Shown here in pieces: positions 9,094-20,200 of a stretch of DNA of 64,000 nucleotides. The notes beneath the pieces were generated by a model. That model saw only the letters and a program-made list of their open reading frames with translations. It ran no database searches and was not told where the DNA came from. This DNA is from Chitinispirillum alkaliphilum. Lineage in GTDB: Bacteria; Fibrobacterota; Chitinivibrionia; Chitinivibrionales; Chitinispirillaceae. Where the stretch lies: positions 1-64,000 of the forward strand of contig LDWW01000022.1 in NCBI GenBank assembly GCA_001045525.1, in the 5' to 3' direction. A program made the position numbers and the translations under genes. Position 1 is the stretch's first letter, and each line of letters starts with the position of its first letter.

Positions 9094-9643
9094 CACTACC
9101 TCCCCGGATAACATTAAGGATTCACTCACAGAAATTGAGATTGTATATACACAGGAAATCTGCATTCGCTTTATTGACATTGACATTAAAAAAACAGGCA
9201 TCCCACTATAACAAAATCCGATATTTTTAAAGGGAGCTATTTGCATACCAATGTGAACTATTGATGCTTAGTTGAAAAGTGAACAATGTATATGATGCTA
9301 TTTTCCACCACCCCTTCAATGCGGTCGTACATCACAGGGGTACATTTTGGCAAGCGATATCGTAGCCATTTAGATTAAATTTTCCATATAACCCATAGCA
9401 TATGTGAAAACTGTAGTATGAAACACAAAAAGAAGAGCATTGACAAAATATACGCCCGGATAAAACCACACCTACGGTGATGTGGGAGGGAACGGTAACC
9501 GGTCCGCTCTCCGCCCAATTTTCTTTTCAATAAGACAGCGGGGCAGGGCGTCACGGCCAAGAATTGAGTGCGCCCGGAAGAGCACAGTTCTGTACGGTGA
9601 GAAATCGAGCTGGAAAGGTCTGTCTTGCTTTGCCAATCTGAAT
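9094..9643. other. intergenic with a GC-rich islet
   Basis: Apart from the promoter-proximal block shared with paralogue A, 9470-9640 is clearly GC-richer than its surroundings. It is open in several frames on both strands, giving mutually exclusive 68-90-residue frames rich in arginine and proline. None has a recognisable domain. I treat it as non-coding or as a relic of unknown origin. Confidence 0.4.
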
Positions 9644-10186
9644 TCACATGTTCTCATCTGTAGGCACAAATTTTTCAAACGAATCTGAGGCTATGCGGTA
9701 AAATTCGGTTGTTTTTTCCTGATCCGAATAGAGATTATAGATATATCTTGTAATTTTGCCGTCCTCAATAAGCGATTGCACCGCATAGAACCCCTCTGCA
9801 TTATCATACGCAGTAAGCAGCCAGTCTTGTAAGCTCCCGTCCTTAAATATAACTGTCCAGTGTATACTTTCGTTTGTATAATTTCTTTGAATGAATAGTA
9901 ATTTGCCATCTGCTAAATTTTGAAAGCCAACTAATCCATATCGAAAAGAGTTGTATTGGTCTGAAGAATTCACTTCCTTACCTATGAAAAATTCCAGGGA
10001 ATCCAGTCCTAAACGACTCCAGACAATATTGTTTAAGCTGACGGGCATTGATTCATTTCCTGATCCAATTCTGTCAGTATATGGCAACTCCAATTGTGGC
10101 GTTTTTTCGAGAATTTTGCATAAATCAGTCTGAGGAAATGAATTGACCGCAACAAACACCAGAAACACAAATACTAATTTTTCCAT
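9644..10186 (-). CDS. small secreted protein of unknown function
   Basis: 180 residues with a signal peptide (MEKLVFVFLVFVAVNSFPQ). The ATG at 10186 follows GGAAAGGTGAAACT, a good ribosome-binding site. The mature part is acidic and looks globular, with beta-type patterns (YGLVGFQNLADGKLLFIQRNYTNESIHWTVIFKDG). No family is recognised. It stands alone, facing away from the FISUMP gene. Confidence 0.6.
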   Translation of the reverse strand: MEKLVFVFLVFVAVNSFPQTDLCKILEKTPQLELPYTDRIGSGNESMPVSLNNIVWSRLGLDSLEFFIGKEVNSSDQYNSFRYGLVGFQNLADGKLLFIQRNYTNESIHWTVIFKDGSLQDWLLTAYDNAEGFYAVQSLIEDGKITRYIYNLYSDQEKTTEFYRIASDSFEKFVPTDENM

Positions 10187-10862
10187 AGTTTCACCTTTCC
10201 CTTACATATTTACATTAATAACAGATAGTGATAAGTATTTCCTTTACGTTCGTTCATGCATATCCGTTGCTTGCCTTTGCCTGCTAACCCCGGATATGCA
10301 CATTGAGCGCACTGCATCTGCTTTGACCGGGCTCGCAATCTGAGCCACTACTCGTCAAAATGGGTGGTTCAGGATAGAAAGTCAACTATTTCGCGGTTCT
10401 TTGGGCATGGCTCCCACAAGGCGGTGTTTTGATTATGCTATTTCAGCCGTATATACGGATCGCGCTCCTTGCGGCAGTACCTGACTCGGAGCGAAGAGCC
10501 CTGCTTGAGATCCCCGCACTTAACTAACTTGTCGATGAATAAGCATATCCACAGCTCGTCAGTACCCGTAGGTCTTCCGTTAGCGCTCAGGGTAAACCTT
10601 TTCAAAATTGCCGAAGTTCTTCTGCGCAACCTGAAAACAGCGCGCTGTGATGTCTTGTGGTCGCGAGGGTGGTAGAAAGCGGCTGGCCTGGCCTGGGGAC
10701 GTGTGGCCGCATCATCGCAACAGTCGCCCTGTTGGCCTTGCGGTCTTGACGAAATTTCACAATGCATGTAAAGAGAGATTAAATTATATTAAGCAACAAC
10801 ACTTCCCTTGACACTCGGGCTTCAATCCGGTCTGGCAACCACATCCAAAAATTGAGGTTTTA
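10187..10862. other. intergenic with dyad and GC-rich block
   Basis: A perfect 9-bp inverted repeat (GCATATCCG at 10258-10266, CGGATATGC at 10291-10299) lies near the left end. A GC-rich block from about 10380 to 10770 is open on the minus strand for 109 codons (ending DPYIRLK), but it has no recognisable domain or convincing ribosome-binding site. The rest contains the presumed promoter of the FISUMP gene. Confidence 0.4.
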
Positions 10863-13800
10863 ATGCTCTGGTTCAAAAAAATCATTCTCCTCTCAGGTAT
10901 GTTTTATCTTTTGGCCTTTACCTTCTGTTCCCAGGACAACATCGTTTCGGGGGGAAATGCGGTTTCTCTTGCTCCGGTCATAACCTGGTCAAGTGGTGGG
11001 GAAGATATCTTTCCAACGGGCATAGTACAGGTTGAAGCGGAAGTTGCAATTGATAATGACACGACGCTGCGTGCAACCACCTATTTTAGCAGCAGATCCA
11101 TTGAAATCGGTCCCATTCCCAGCAACTCACTGATAGACATAACCATACGAGGCTTTGGCGCTGCTCAGGACACCCTGTTTTTAGGCAGAAAAGCCAATGT
11201 CAGGGTTGGTAGCAGTGATCTGACTGTAAATGTGCAAGCTGAAGAGATAACACCGATTGAGCCGAGCTCTCTAAGTGCAGTCATAACCTCTGAAGGCAGC
11301 ATACGACTGAGCTGGACTGGTGGAGGTTCAAACCTGACAGGGTATTCCCTTTACAGAAAACTTATCGGCAAGGTACCTCATGACAGTCAGGAGCTGCAGG
11401 ATTCTTACGGAGTGCTGGCTCCAATGATCTCTAAAGACCTTACCTCTTATACCGATGACCACAATCTTCGCTCAGGAAGAGTTTTTGCATACCGTGTACA
11501 TTCCAGAAATGCAGCAGGAAAGTCTTTTCTTTACGCCGTGTGCACAGTTGCCATACCGCTTCAGCATTTTACAGTATCCTTCAACAGCAATGGTGAGGAG
11601 ATCGCGCCTCAGGAGGTTTTGGAAGGTGAACTGGCAGAATATCCGAACGTTACAGAGCGAACCGGGTATGTATTCACCGGTTGGTACAGTGATACCACAA
11701 GGTGGGATTTCGAAAGTTCAATTGTGGTGAAAAACACGCAACTCCAAGCCTTGTGGAAAACCGAGTCCTATCAGATCAGGTACAACAATTTGCATGATGG
11801 CACCAACCATCCGCAAAACCCCTCAAAATATACCATAGAAACCCCGGAGATCGAATTTCTGGATCCGTCTCGGGAGAATATGAGCTTCAAGGGTTGGTAT
11901 ACAGATTCATCTTTCTCAGAGAGGATATTTTACATCGAACCAGGCTCTTTTGGTAATATCACGGTATATGCAAAATGGGCTTTGGCAAAAACAGAGGCAT
12001 CCCTGACACTGGATGACCTTACTCATGTTTATGACAACACAGAGAAATCTGTGACGGCAAGAACAGATCCTGAAGGCCTTACGGTCGAAGTGACCTATGA
12101 TGATGAGTCGGCTTTACCAGTTAATGCCGGCAGCTATGAGGTTACCGCAACGGTGAGAGACACGGCACATTTCGGAACGGCATCAGGAACTTTAATCATA
12201 AAAAAAGCCAACCCCATAATCGATGCGCCAACAGCGAGTTCAATCTCCTTTGGAGAGGCCTTGTCCAGCTCAGAGTTAACCGGTGGCTCCGCCTCACTTG
12301 GAGCAAATCCCGTGGAAGGCACCTTCGAATTTACAACACCGACATACATTCCGAGTATTGGAACGGAGTATCATTCTGTTACATTTACCCCGATTGACAC
12401 CACAAACCTTAACAGTGCAACGGTTTCGGTCAGAGTTAATGTGGGCATAGCTGAACCGGTAATCACCAATCATCCCAGCGTAAGCGAGATTGTCTATGGT
12501 CAGAGGCTCAAAGATGTTATCCTTACAGGTGGAGATGCTTCCGTTGAGGGAACATTTGCATTCACCGATCCTCAGACTAAGCCTCACGCAGGTACTGGAA
12601 GTCATTCTGTCACGTTCACCCCACACGATTCAGTCCACTATGCCACATTGACGTTTGAGGTGAGTGTCACTGTGCGGAAAGCTGTTCCGGGAATAACAGA
12701 AGTTCCCTTTTCAGATGATATTGTTTTCGGACAGACGCTGGGCGATGCAACCCTTACTGGTGGCATAGCTTCGACGGAGGGAACATTTGCATTCACCACA
12801 CCGGAAATTGTACCTGTTACCGGTGTCTCGCGCTATGAGATTACATTCACCCCAAACGACAGGGACAATTATGAATACGCAACAGCAGAGGTGAGTGTGA
12901 CAGTACTCAGGGCAACACCAGTCATAAATGTTAAGCCAACAGCAAGCCCAATTGTTTTCGAACAAACCCTGGCTTCGTCCAGTCTTACTGGAGGCTCCGC
13001 ATCCACAGATGGCTCATTTGACTTCGATAACCCTGGCTATTCACCTCAAGGGGCGGGAACTACAGAAATTGACATCATCTTTAGACCAGACGATTCTGAA
13101 AACTTCAACGAGGTTACATTTACTATAAATATAACAGTCAGCAAGGCAGCAATCACGATTGCAACTTTACCCACCGCGAGACCAATACTATTCGGCCAAA
13201 CACTTGAGAAGTCCACCTTATCCGGCGGCATCGCCTCAGTTGAGGGAAAATTTGTATTTACCAGTCCAGAAACTAAGCCAAGTATCGGTACCAGAGACCA
13301 TTCTGTGATTTTCACCCCAAACGACACAAGCAATTACAATGCAACAACATTACTTGTCGAGGTGGAAGTCAGCCCGACGCCTCCACTGACAATTGACGGA
13401 GTTACGTATACTACTGTTGTCATTGGCAATCAACTCTGGACTGTAGAAAATCTCCGCGCAACAGTTTATCATGATGGAACGGAGATCAGCCATATAGCAG
13501 GTTCTGATAACTGGTGGAATGCCGGTAATGACAGCATACCGGCATTTTGTTTTTACGACAATACCACTGATGAATCGGAAATGGCAAAATTCGGTGCGCT
13601 GTATAATTGGTGGGTAGTTGCCGATACTACCAAAACATTTGCCTCTGGAGGCTGGCGTGTACCTAACAATGATGACTGGGATATATTGTTCAATACAGTC
13701 GGCGGACAGTCTAATGCCGGACGTATACTCAAAGCTTCCGGTTCAGTTGACTGGGATTCCGATCCTCAACATGTTGGTACCAACGAGTACGGCTGGACAG

Positions 13801-13994
13801 GCCTTCCCGGTGGTAACCGTACTCGTTTAGGCGCCTTCAGCGAAAAAGGCAAAGCAGGTTTCTGGATTTCAGCATCAGGCCCGGAATACGCCAAGAACAT
13901 GTGGAGCAGGACGAGCGCTGTTACGAACGTTGTGACGCAAAGGGGCATTCCTCCGTACGGTTTCTCGATTCGTCTTGTAAAGGATCTGGACTAA
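10863..13994 (+). CDS. large multidomain surface protein with C-terminal FISUMP domain
   Basis: 1043 residues. The hydrophobic N-terminus ends FTFCSQDN, possibly a non-canonical lipoprotein signal. Then, approximately: a fibronectin-III-like region (130-230); two Listeria-Bacteroides (Flg_new/InlB-B type) repeats marked by YVFTGWY and MSFKGWY (230-375); an MBG-like module (ASLTLDDLTHVYDNTEKSVTA, 376-447); and five ~80-residue repeats of the form I.FGQTL..STLTGG.AS.EGTF.FT.P...P..GT..HSVTFTP.D..NY (450-850). The last ~190 residues are a FISUMP domain (IGNQLWTVENLRATVYHDGTEI, FGALYNWWVV, GGWRVPNNDDWDIL, GFSIRLVKD). It is probably cell-surface; FISUMP function is unknown. The repeats differ enough at DNA level to be old. 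Confidence 0.88.
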   Translation: MLWFKKIILLSGMFYLLAFTFCSQDNIVSGGNAVSLAPVITWSSGGEDIFPTGIVQVEAEVAIDNDTTLRATTYFSSRSIEIGPIPSNSLIDITIRGFGAAQDTLFLGRKANVRVGSSDLTVNVQAEEITPIEPSSLSAVITSEGSIRLSWTGGGSNLTGYSLYRKLIGKVPHDSQELQDSYGVLAPMISKDLTSYTDDHNLRSGRVFAYRVHSRNAAGKSFLYAVCTVAIPLQHFTVSFNSNGEEIAPQEVLEGELAEYPNVTERTGYVFTGWYSDTTRWDFESSIVVKNTQLQALWKTESYQIRYNNLHDGTNHPQNPSKYTIETPEIEFLDPSRENMSFKGWYTDSSFSERIFYIEPGSFGNITVYAKWALAKTEASLTLDDLTHVYDNTEKSVTARTDPEGLTVEVTYDDESALPVNAGSYEVTATVRDTAHFGTASGTLIIKKANPIIDAPTASSISFGEALSSSELTGGSASLGANPVEGTFEFTTPTYIPSIGTEYHSVTFTPIDTTNLNSATVSVRVNVGIAEPVITNHPSVSEIVYGQRLKDVILTGGDASVEGTFAFTDPQTKPHAGTGSHSVTFTPHDSVHYATLTFEVSVTVRKAVPGITEVPFSDDIVFGQTLGDATLTGGIASTEGTFAFTTPEIVPVTGVSRYEITFTPNDRDNYEYATAEVSVTVLRATPVINVKPTASPIVFEQTLASSSLTGGSASTDGSFDFDNPGYSPQGAGTTEIDIIFRPDDSENFNEVTFTINITVSKAAITIATLPTARPILFGQTLEKSTLSGGIASVEGKFVFTSPETKPSIGTRDHSVIFTPNDTSNYNATTLLVEVEVSPTPPLTIDGVTYTTVVIGNQLWTVENLRATVYHDGTEISHIAGSDNWWNAGNDSIPAFCFYDNTTDESEMAKFGALYNWWVVADTTKTFASGGWRVPNNDDWDILFNTVGGQSNAGRILKASGSVDWDSDPQHVGTNEYGWTGLPGGNRTRLGAFSEKGKAGFWISASGPEYAKNMWSRTSAVTNVVTQRGIPPYGFSIRLVKDLD

Positions 13995-14525
13995 TCCGGA
14001 TAATTCTGGGCATTTGCGAGGAAATCCTTGCTGAACTCAATTAGTTGCTCGCAAACTGTACTGTAAGCGTACTACTTGAATTTGGCCCTTCTAATCTCAG
14101 AACTCCTCATTACGGTAGACAAACAGGCGTATTTGTTTTGAAACATAAAGTCATAAGCATCTCTTATATTGTGCACCGGGGAATCGGTCGAGTCAGATTG
14201 TTCGACATCATCAAGTATAATACTTTTATACAGGATAATTCGGCCACCCTTTTTGACTAGAGATAGTCCTGTTTGCCTAATACCCCCATCTATGGTTCTT
14301 TTTACTTTTAAATAGTGTAGGCCCTACAGAGCCTCATGTTATTTGTTTATCTCTTTTCAATAAACATCCCGGGTCTTACGGCAGCACTTCATTTTGATAA
14401 GATTTCAAACAAATACGTTTCCTGAATTCAGCCCCTGTACAAAAAAAAACAGCCCGGATGTGATAAGCGGCATCTTTATTGCAGTTTATTCTTTAGTAGA
14501 AACATTCAGCACAGTAGAGGGCCTG
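13995..14525. other. intergenic, nothing recognised
   Basis: About 530 bases with no convincing frame. A frame at 14045-14260 has no ribosome-binding site and no recognisable content. The region separates the FISUMP gene from the dehydrogenase gene. Confidence 0.4.
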
Positions 14526-15308
14526 ATGAAGATTAAGGGTTCAGTAGTCATAGTTACCGGTGCTTCAAGCGGGATCGGAGCTGCAACAGCAACTCTTTTT
14601 CGCAAACGCGGTGCGAAAGTTGTTTTAGCAGCCCGAAACAGTTTAGCCATAAAGGATCTCCAATCACAGTTTGGATCCAAAGACAGTATCGCAGTGACCT
14701 GTGATATCACCGACAGTTCCGATGTAAAATTGCTGGCCGGTATGGCGATCCACAGGTTTGGCAAAATCGACCTCCTTATCAACAACGCCGGTCAGGGTCT
14801 TTGCTCAAACATTCTCGAGCTGCAACCCCAGCACCTAAAAAGCATTCTCGATACCAACACAATCGGTCCGCTTCTCTGCATCCAAACAGTTGCACCTTTT
14901 ATGATTAAAAACGGTGGAGGCGTTATAATGAATGTCTCCACCATGGCAACCTCTCTGAGCACTCCGGGATCGGGCGGCTACAGAGCAAGCAAACTGGCGT
15001 TAGAGGCATTAACGGAGTCTGCACGTCTGGAGCTTAAAAAAGACAATATCCGGCTGATAACAGTCTACCCCGGCCTAACCAAAACAAACTTTTTCAAAAA
15101 TGCACTCAGATCACATACGGATATAAAACAGCAGACTGGCACCTTCACTCCACGGGGAAGAAGTCCCGAGTATGTAGCCGCACAAATTCTCAGAGGCGCA
15201 CAAAAAGAGCCTCACGATGTCTATATGGGTGTAAAATCAAGAGTACTCGGTCGTTTATCATTGAATTTCCCCAATTTAGCACAATGGATGCAACAGAAAA
15301 GAACGTAA
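14526..15308 (+). CDS. short-chain dehydrogenase/reductase (SDR)
   Basis: A 260-residue classical SDR, an NAD(P)-dependent oxidoreductase acting on an unknown alcohol or ketone. It shows the nucleotide-binding TGASSGIG (from residue 10), the structural NNAG motif, and the catalytic Ser-Tyr-Lys set as NVSTMATSLS...GGYRASK. The PG motif (YPGLTKTNFF) follows. The start at 14526 follows AGAGGG and matches the family N-terminus (MKIKGSVVIVTGASSG); an in-frame extension back to 14394 would add 44 atypical residues. The C-terminal RVLGRLSLNFPNLAQWMQ is like SDRs of lipid metabolism. It has no operon partner. Confidence 0.9.
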   Translation: MKIKGSVVIVTGASSGIGAATATLFRKRGAKVVLAARNSLAIKDLQSQFGSKDSIAVTCDITDSSDVKLLAGMAIHRFGKIDLLINNAGQGLCSNILELQPQHLKSILDTNTIGPLLCIQTVAPFMIKNGGGVIMNVSTMATSLSTPGSGGYRASKLALEALTESARLELKKDNIRLITVYPGLTKTNFFKNALRSHTDIKQQTGTFTPRGRSPEYVAAQILRGAQKEPHDVYMGVKSRVLGRLSLNFPNLAQWMQQKRT

Positions 15309-15684
15309 AGCAAAAATAAATCAAAAGTCCTGCCTGGAATACCCCAATAAGCCGATTTTCTATTATGTTCATCTCCTGTACATTCTCAAGGCTCGGAAAA
15401 AAAACATGACGGGAATATATCCATAACCTGTCCCAATGTAGTAAATTATATCTGGTTGACTTGTTGGTAACAATCCTTGTTTTAATGTTTTTGCTTGAAC
15501 TTGAAACATATCACCTGCCAACCGCCTATATTAATTTTCACTGAATCCCTGTGGGATGGTAGTGAAATCTTTTTATAATTCATCCTAAAACATATTTCAG
15601 TTTTACCAGCAGTGCACAGACGGTACGAAGTGATCTCTTACAATGCCAAATACCTGCAGTTATCATTCTTTTTAAGGAGCTATA
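15309..15684. other. intergenic, nothing recognised
   Basis: About 375 bases between two plus-strand genes without a supported feature. Confidence 0.4.
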
Positions 15685-16302
15685 ATGTCGGTTTCAAGAA
15701 AATTCGTCCACATCTCTTCATTTCTTTTTTTTCTATTTCAATTTACAAACCCGGGACACAGTTCTGCTGAGGTATCCCAAAGAGAGTCAGGTCTATCCAT
15801 AACCAGTAGTGGTATTTCTATACACAATGAATCCGATAACAGCTCCCCTAAAGAATTTGATTCCACCACAGCGGTTGTTTTGGCCATATCCAGCACATCT
15901 GGAAACGAAAACCGTTCCTCCGGTGTTCTCGGAGTTATGTCAGGCAGAACGGCTGTGAGCAATCAAAGCTCCTCAGGTATCGAAAGTTTACTTTCGGGCG
16001 ACAGAAACAGGGCAAGGCCACACTTTCAGAATACCATTTCTCAGAACAATGCTTCCTTGCGAAGCGCCTATATCAGGCGCCTCAGGGAAATGCCCAACCT
16101 TGAAGGTAGTATGGAAGTTGTGTTTGCAATTGACCAAAACGATAGGATAATCGGCTCAGAAATAAGAAATAGCGATCTTGGAGTCGAAGATTTTGATAGT
16201 GAAATATCACAGATCATGAAATCCTGGAACTATGAATCAGAGAACAATAACAAAGTCAAAGAGATCCGTTACCAATTCATATTCACACATAATAGTAATT
16301 AG
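15685..16302 (+). CDS. secreted protein with TonB/AgmX-like C-terminal domain
   Basis: 205 residues; the start ATG follows AAGGAGCTATA. A signal peptide or N-terminal anchor (HISSFLFFLFQFTNPGHSSA) precedes a serine/asparagine-rich low-complexity linker (about 30-105). The last ~95 residues (NNASLRSAYIRRLREMPNLEGSMEVVFAIDQ, then SWNYESENNNKVKEIRYQFIF) fit the AgmX/PglI or TonB-like C-terminal domain, in which a beta-hairpin domain contacts an envelope partner. No ExbB/ExbD genes are adjacent. Function is unknown, probably periplasmic. Confidence 0.72.
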   Translation: MSVSRKFVHISSFLFFLFQFTNPGHSSAEVSQRESGLSITSSGISIHNESDNSSPKEFDSTTAVVLAISSTSGNENRSSGVLGVMSGRTAVSNQSSSGIESLLSGDRNRARPHFQNTISQNNASLRSAYIRRLREMPNLEGSMEVVFAIDQNDRIIGSEIRNSDLGVEDFDSEISQIMKSWNYESENNNKVKEIRYQFIFTHNSN

Positions 16303-16359
16303 ATATAAAGGAGCTATCAAGCTCAAAAATCTGACCTCAGCTCCTCTGCCCCACACCCA

Positions 16360-16396
16360 TCGGCCCGCTATAAACTCGTAATTCTAAAGCGGGCCG
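16360..16396. terminator. strong GC-rich hairpin
   Basis: A perfect 10-bp stem (TCGGCCCGCT with AGCGGGCCGA) and a 17-base loop, 57 bases after the stop of the preceding gene. No U-run follows directly, but the position fits a transcription end. Confidence 0.5.
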
Positions 16397-16696
16397 ACAC
16401 TGCCGTAAAAAAAGAAACCCTGACAGAACTCCCGGTTGTGTAAACGGAGCACAATTCCGACTCACATAATTTCGATACTCCCACCATAAACAGCCTGGAG
16501 TTATCATTTCACACACAACAGAGTTGATATTTCAAATACCGCAATGGTATGTATTTATGTATAAGATTGCATAATTTAAACAGGGCAGACGAAACATGAT
16601 CGATAAAGAACGAACAATCCAAAAAGCAAAATCCAAACATAAAGAGATACGTCCCATTTTGGGCAAAGCAAATTTCAGGGAGTGTTTTTTTTTCCT

Positions 16697-16948
16697 TCAC
16701 GGAGAGTTCTTTTTTCTGTTTCGGACAAAAGACAATAAAACACATACTATGCGAGCTCTTGAGGTAAAGAAAAGTCTGCAAATGCCTTCAATCCAGTGGG
16801 CAATTATAGTGGCACCGGTTAAAAGAATGGTGACCCGACCTGTGAGTAACAGCCCGATTTTAAAATTGATGAACCAACCAGTAAGAATGAGGCCGATAAT
16901 AAACGTAATGACCAGACCAATAAAGGTAAGCGACCTCTTTAAAAACCA
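16697..16948 (-). pseudogene. small hydrophobic protein with a probable frameshift near its start
   Basis: On the minus strand a frame of about 83 codons reads as a convincing two-helix membrane protein (SLTFIGLVITFIIGLILTGWFINFKIGLLLTGRVTILLTGATIIAHWIEGICRLF, given here as a description of positions about 5-60) with a basic tail (VRNRKKNSP). It has no start codon in frame. An ATG at 16949-16947 lies one frame away, before a run of five T, and losing one T would join them (MV-LKRSLTF). Either the gene is frameshifted at that homopolymer or there is an assembly error. The overlapping plus-strand 123-residue frame (16596-16967) looks like its shadow. Confidence 0.35.
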
Positions 16949-17278
16949 TCAGTTTAGCAACAGGTAAAGTGAGCCAGGGATATCATTCCGCGCCCTTATC
17001 ACCCAATCATTTGTTTTGTAAAGAGAGACCTTGCCCAGCCCACACACACAGTCTTCAGACAGTTCCCATAACAGTTTTCTGTAACTTTGCAAAGAAAGCC
17101 TGAGCAGAAGTTTTTTTAGTTTCTAACACATTAAGAATTTCAGGTTATTATTCACCTTGTTTTTTTCACATACCATTTTTCTTTGTTGATTTTTGGCTGT
17201 CTACAGTAACAGGTATCATTATACCTCAGTCAAGGTTCGATAAATACGTACCGGATTTGAGGGCATAAGCCGTTTTTC

Positions 17279-20200
17279 TTATTCTCCTTCCAGTCTCATC
17301 TTTCCACCTAAAAATGATGTTATGTCATCAAGTATACCATATGCACAAGGTATTACAAGAAGAGTACCCATAGTGGAAAATATCAGACCAAACATGATGG
17401 TTGACGCCATAGCGGACCAGAGTTCGTCTCCGTTTCCAAGCGCCATAGCCATTGGAACAAGGCCTCCTATTGTGGTTACAGAAGTCAAAAGTATTGGCCT
17501 GAGCCTTGTCTTTGCGCCCTCAATAACTGCATCCGCAGTATCCATCCCCTGTCTTCGCAGTGAGTTCACAAAGCTGATAAGTACAATAGAATCATTTACC
17601 GCTATACCGATAAGAGCAACTGCAGCAAACAATACCACTATTGAAACGGGGGTAAGTGTAACGAACAGAAAAAGAATACATCCGACAATACCAAAGAAAA
17701 CGGTAAAAATCATGAGAAGTGGCTGGGTGTAGGATTTGAACTGTGCACCCAAAATCATGTAAATCAGAAAGATCCCAATCCACAGTAATCTGAGTAGATC
17801 TTCAATTATCTTATTAAACTCTTCAAATTCTCCCCCGGCCTTCAGTGTGATTCCTCTGAAAGTTTCCTTGTAACGTGTTTCCCAAAGGTCATTAATCCCG
17901 TCCATTATGGAACGGACCCTCCTTTTATCATCTGCATCTGCAGTGACCGTAATTTCTCTTTCCCCGTCAACTCTCCTGATCCCAACGATTCCCACATCAT
18001 AGCTTACCTCACATACGGTGGTAAACGGTATGAGTCTTCCATCATGGGTTGGGATTCTGATAGAGAGTACGTCTTCAACCGACAGTCTGTTGAAATCAGC
18101 CAGTTTGACAATTACATCCACTTCCTCATCCTCATCGAAAAAGGTTGTGGCCTGAATTCCGTCGAAGGCCGTTCTTATGTAAAAGCCAATCTGTGCAACA
18201 CTCAACCCCAGCTCTGCAGCCCGTTCCTCATTGACAGCGATTTTTAATTCCGGAGAGCCGCTTTCGTAATTGTCCTGGATATTATATAGTTCTTCGTATT
18301 GTTCGAGATGATTTCTGAAGATCTCTGCAAGAGCAGCCATATCTTCAAGATTTCTGCCCTGGAGCCGCAATGAGACCGGTTTGTCGACAGGAGGACCGTT
18401 ATTTACCATTCGGAATGCGACGTTTTCCGCCCCGGGTATATCGGAAAGCATACCAGATATATCATCCATTATTACCCGTACAGGTCTTTTCCTCCCATCT
18501 TTTCTTTCCCTGATATCGACAATAATTTGAGCTACACTGTTTTTCTCCAGCTGATCAGTTTCTCCCAGAAGAAAACCTGTCGTGGAAATAACCGATTCGA
18601 TCTCCCCATTACCAATAAGAGGATTCAATCTTTCTTCAAACCTTGTTACCACCCTGTCAGTAGCTGAGCGGGGAGTTCCCTCCGGCATGTGAATATCAAT
18701 ATAGAAGAAGGAAAAACTTTCACCGCCATATAGGTCCTGACGCAGAAAAGGAGTTATTACAAAGGATATCAAAATGACAAATACAGTTATTGTCATGGTT
18801 AGATATTTATGCTTGTATAATTTGGTGATTATTACAGAGAACAGTGCCTGAACTCTCAGAAAGAATTTGTTTCCTCTTTCAATTGCGCTGCCGCCCCATT
18901 CAGCAAAATGTGATGGCAGGAAAAACATCGCCTCGAGCATAGATGCCACAAGTGCAAAACAGACAACCAGTGGAATAATTCTCATGAATTTACCCATAAT
19001 ACCCGGCAGAAGCATCAGTGGCAGGAACGCAGCAACTGTAGTGGCAGTTGCTGCCAATACCGGCTTTATCACCTCATTTGTCCCTGCAATCGCTGCTTCA
19101 TGTTTGCTCTTTCCAAGCTGTTTATGCCTGTAGCAATTTTCAATTATTACTATAGCATGATCGACTATCATCCCAAGAACAAGCACCAGAGCAAAAAGGG
19201 AGTTGCCATTGAGCGTTTCCCCATAAAAATCCATAAACAAAAAGGTTATTGCAAATGTTAAAGGTATTCCTATAGCGGTAAGAATCGCATTCTTCAACCC
19301 CAGGAAAACAAACAGCACCCCTACAAGCAGAAAAAATCCCAGAATGGCATTGGAAGTGAGGGTTTCCAATGAACCACGTATATAAATTGAGATATCATTG
19401 AAAAATGTAACTGTTACATTTTCCGGCAGTTCACCCTCATACTCTTTAACAATCTCTCTGATCTGTTCGACTGCCCTCAAGGAGTTTCCCTCACTTTTCT
19501 TCGACACAAAAAGAGATACTGAAGATTCGAGATTATACCTCGAATCATAACTTGCTTCTGCAAATCCCTCACTTACAGTAGCTATATCGGAAATCCTGAC
19601 AGTCCCCTCCGCCTTGCCCCTTCTTACAATCACCCTTCCCAAATCCCCTGTACGCTCAACTTCCCCAATGGTTCTGAGAAGATATTCCCTTGATGCGGTG
19701 GTGAGTACCCCGCCAGCGATATTTGTGTTACGGTTTTTCAGTGCATCAGCAATCTGGTGAAGTGAAAGGTTGTGTGCTTCCATTTTGTTTTTGTCAACTT
19801 CAACCCAAACCTCCCTTTCCCTGTTGCCCACGATATCAACTTTATTAATATCGGACAGTGCAAGAATTCTGTCTCTCAGGTCATTTGCGGCTTTGTTTAT
19901 CTCTGCGGGGTGTGCATCTCCCTTAATCACTACGGTGATCAGCGGGGAGAAATCTGAACTTGAAAATTCATCAATCCAGGGATCAAGTGTGCCATCAGGA
20001 AGCGGCACTTTGTCAAATTCTGTCCTGAGGTCCTGAAACAATCTAAGAAATTCAGATCTTGATATTCCCTCTTCGAATTCTACATTAAGAAAGCTTATTC
20101 CATCACGCGAAACGGAACTTATCCTTCTAACCCTGTCAAGCCCTTCAAGCCCCTGCTCAATTTTGATTGTGACATTCTTTTCCACTTCTCCCGCCCCTAC

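Larger units (their letters stand above)
16303..17278. other. long intergenic stretch
   Basis: Besides the hairpin at 16360-16396 and the possible broken small membrane gene at 16697-16948, I see no supported feature in these ~975 bases. The tail of the RND operon ends at its right edge. Confidence 0.4.

Noticed and set aside
9472-9688. Overlapping frames in the GC-rich islet
   Set aside because: Several mutually exclusive frames on both strands, rich in arginine and proline and without a domain; composition explains them.
10258-10299. Dyad GCATATCCG/CGGATATGC as an attC site
   Set aside because: The stem is good but no GTTRRRY core flanks it (only ATTGAGC), and the neighbouring genes are not arranged as cassettes.
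10438-10767. 109-codon minus-strand frame
   Set aside because: GC-rich composition, no ribosome-binding site and no recognised domain; may be a relic but not supportable as a gene.
16596-16967. 123-codon plus-strand frame
   Set aside because: The minus strand over the same bases has a far more protein-like two-helix pattern, so this looks like its shadow.
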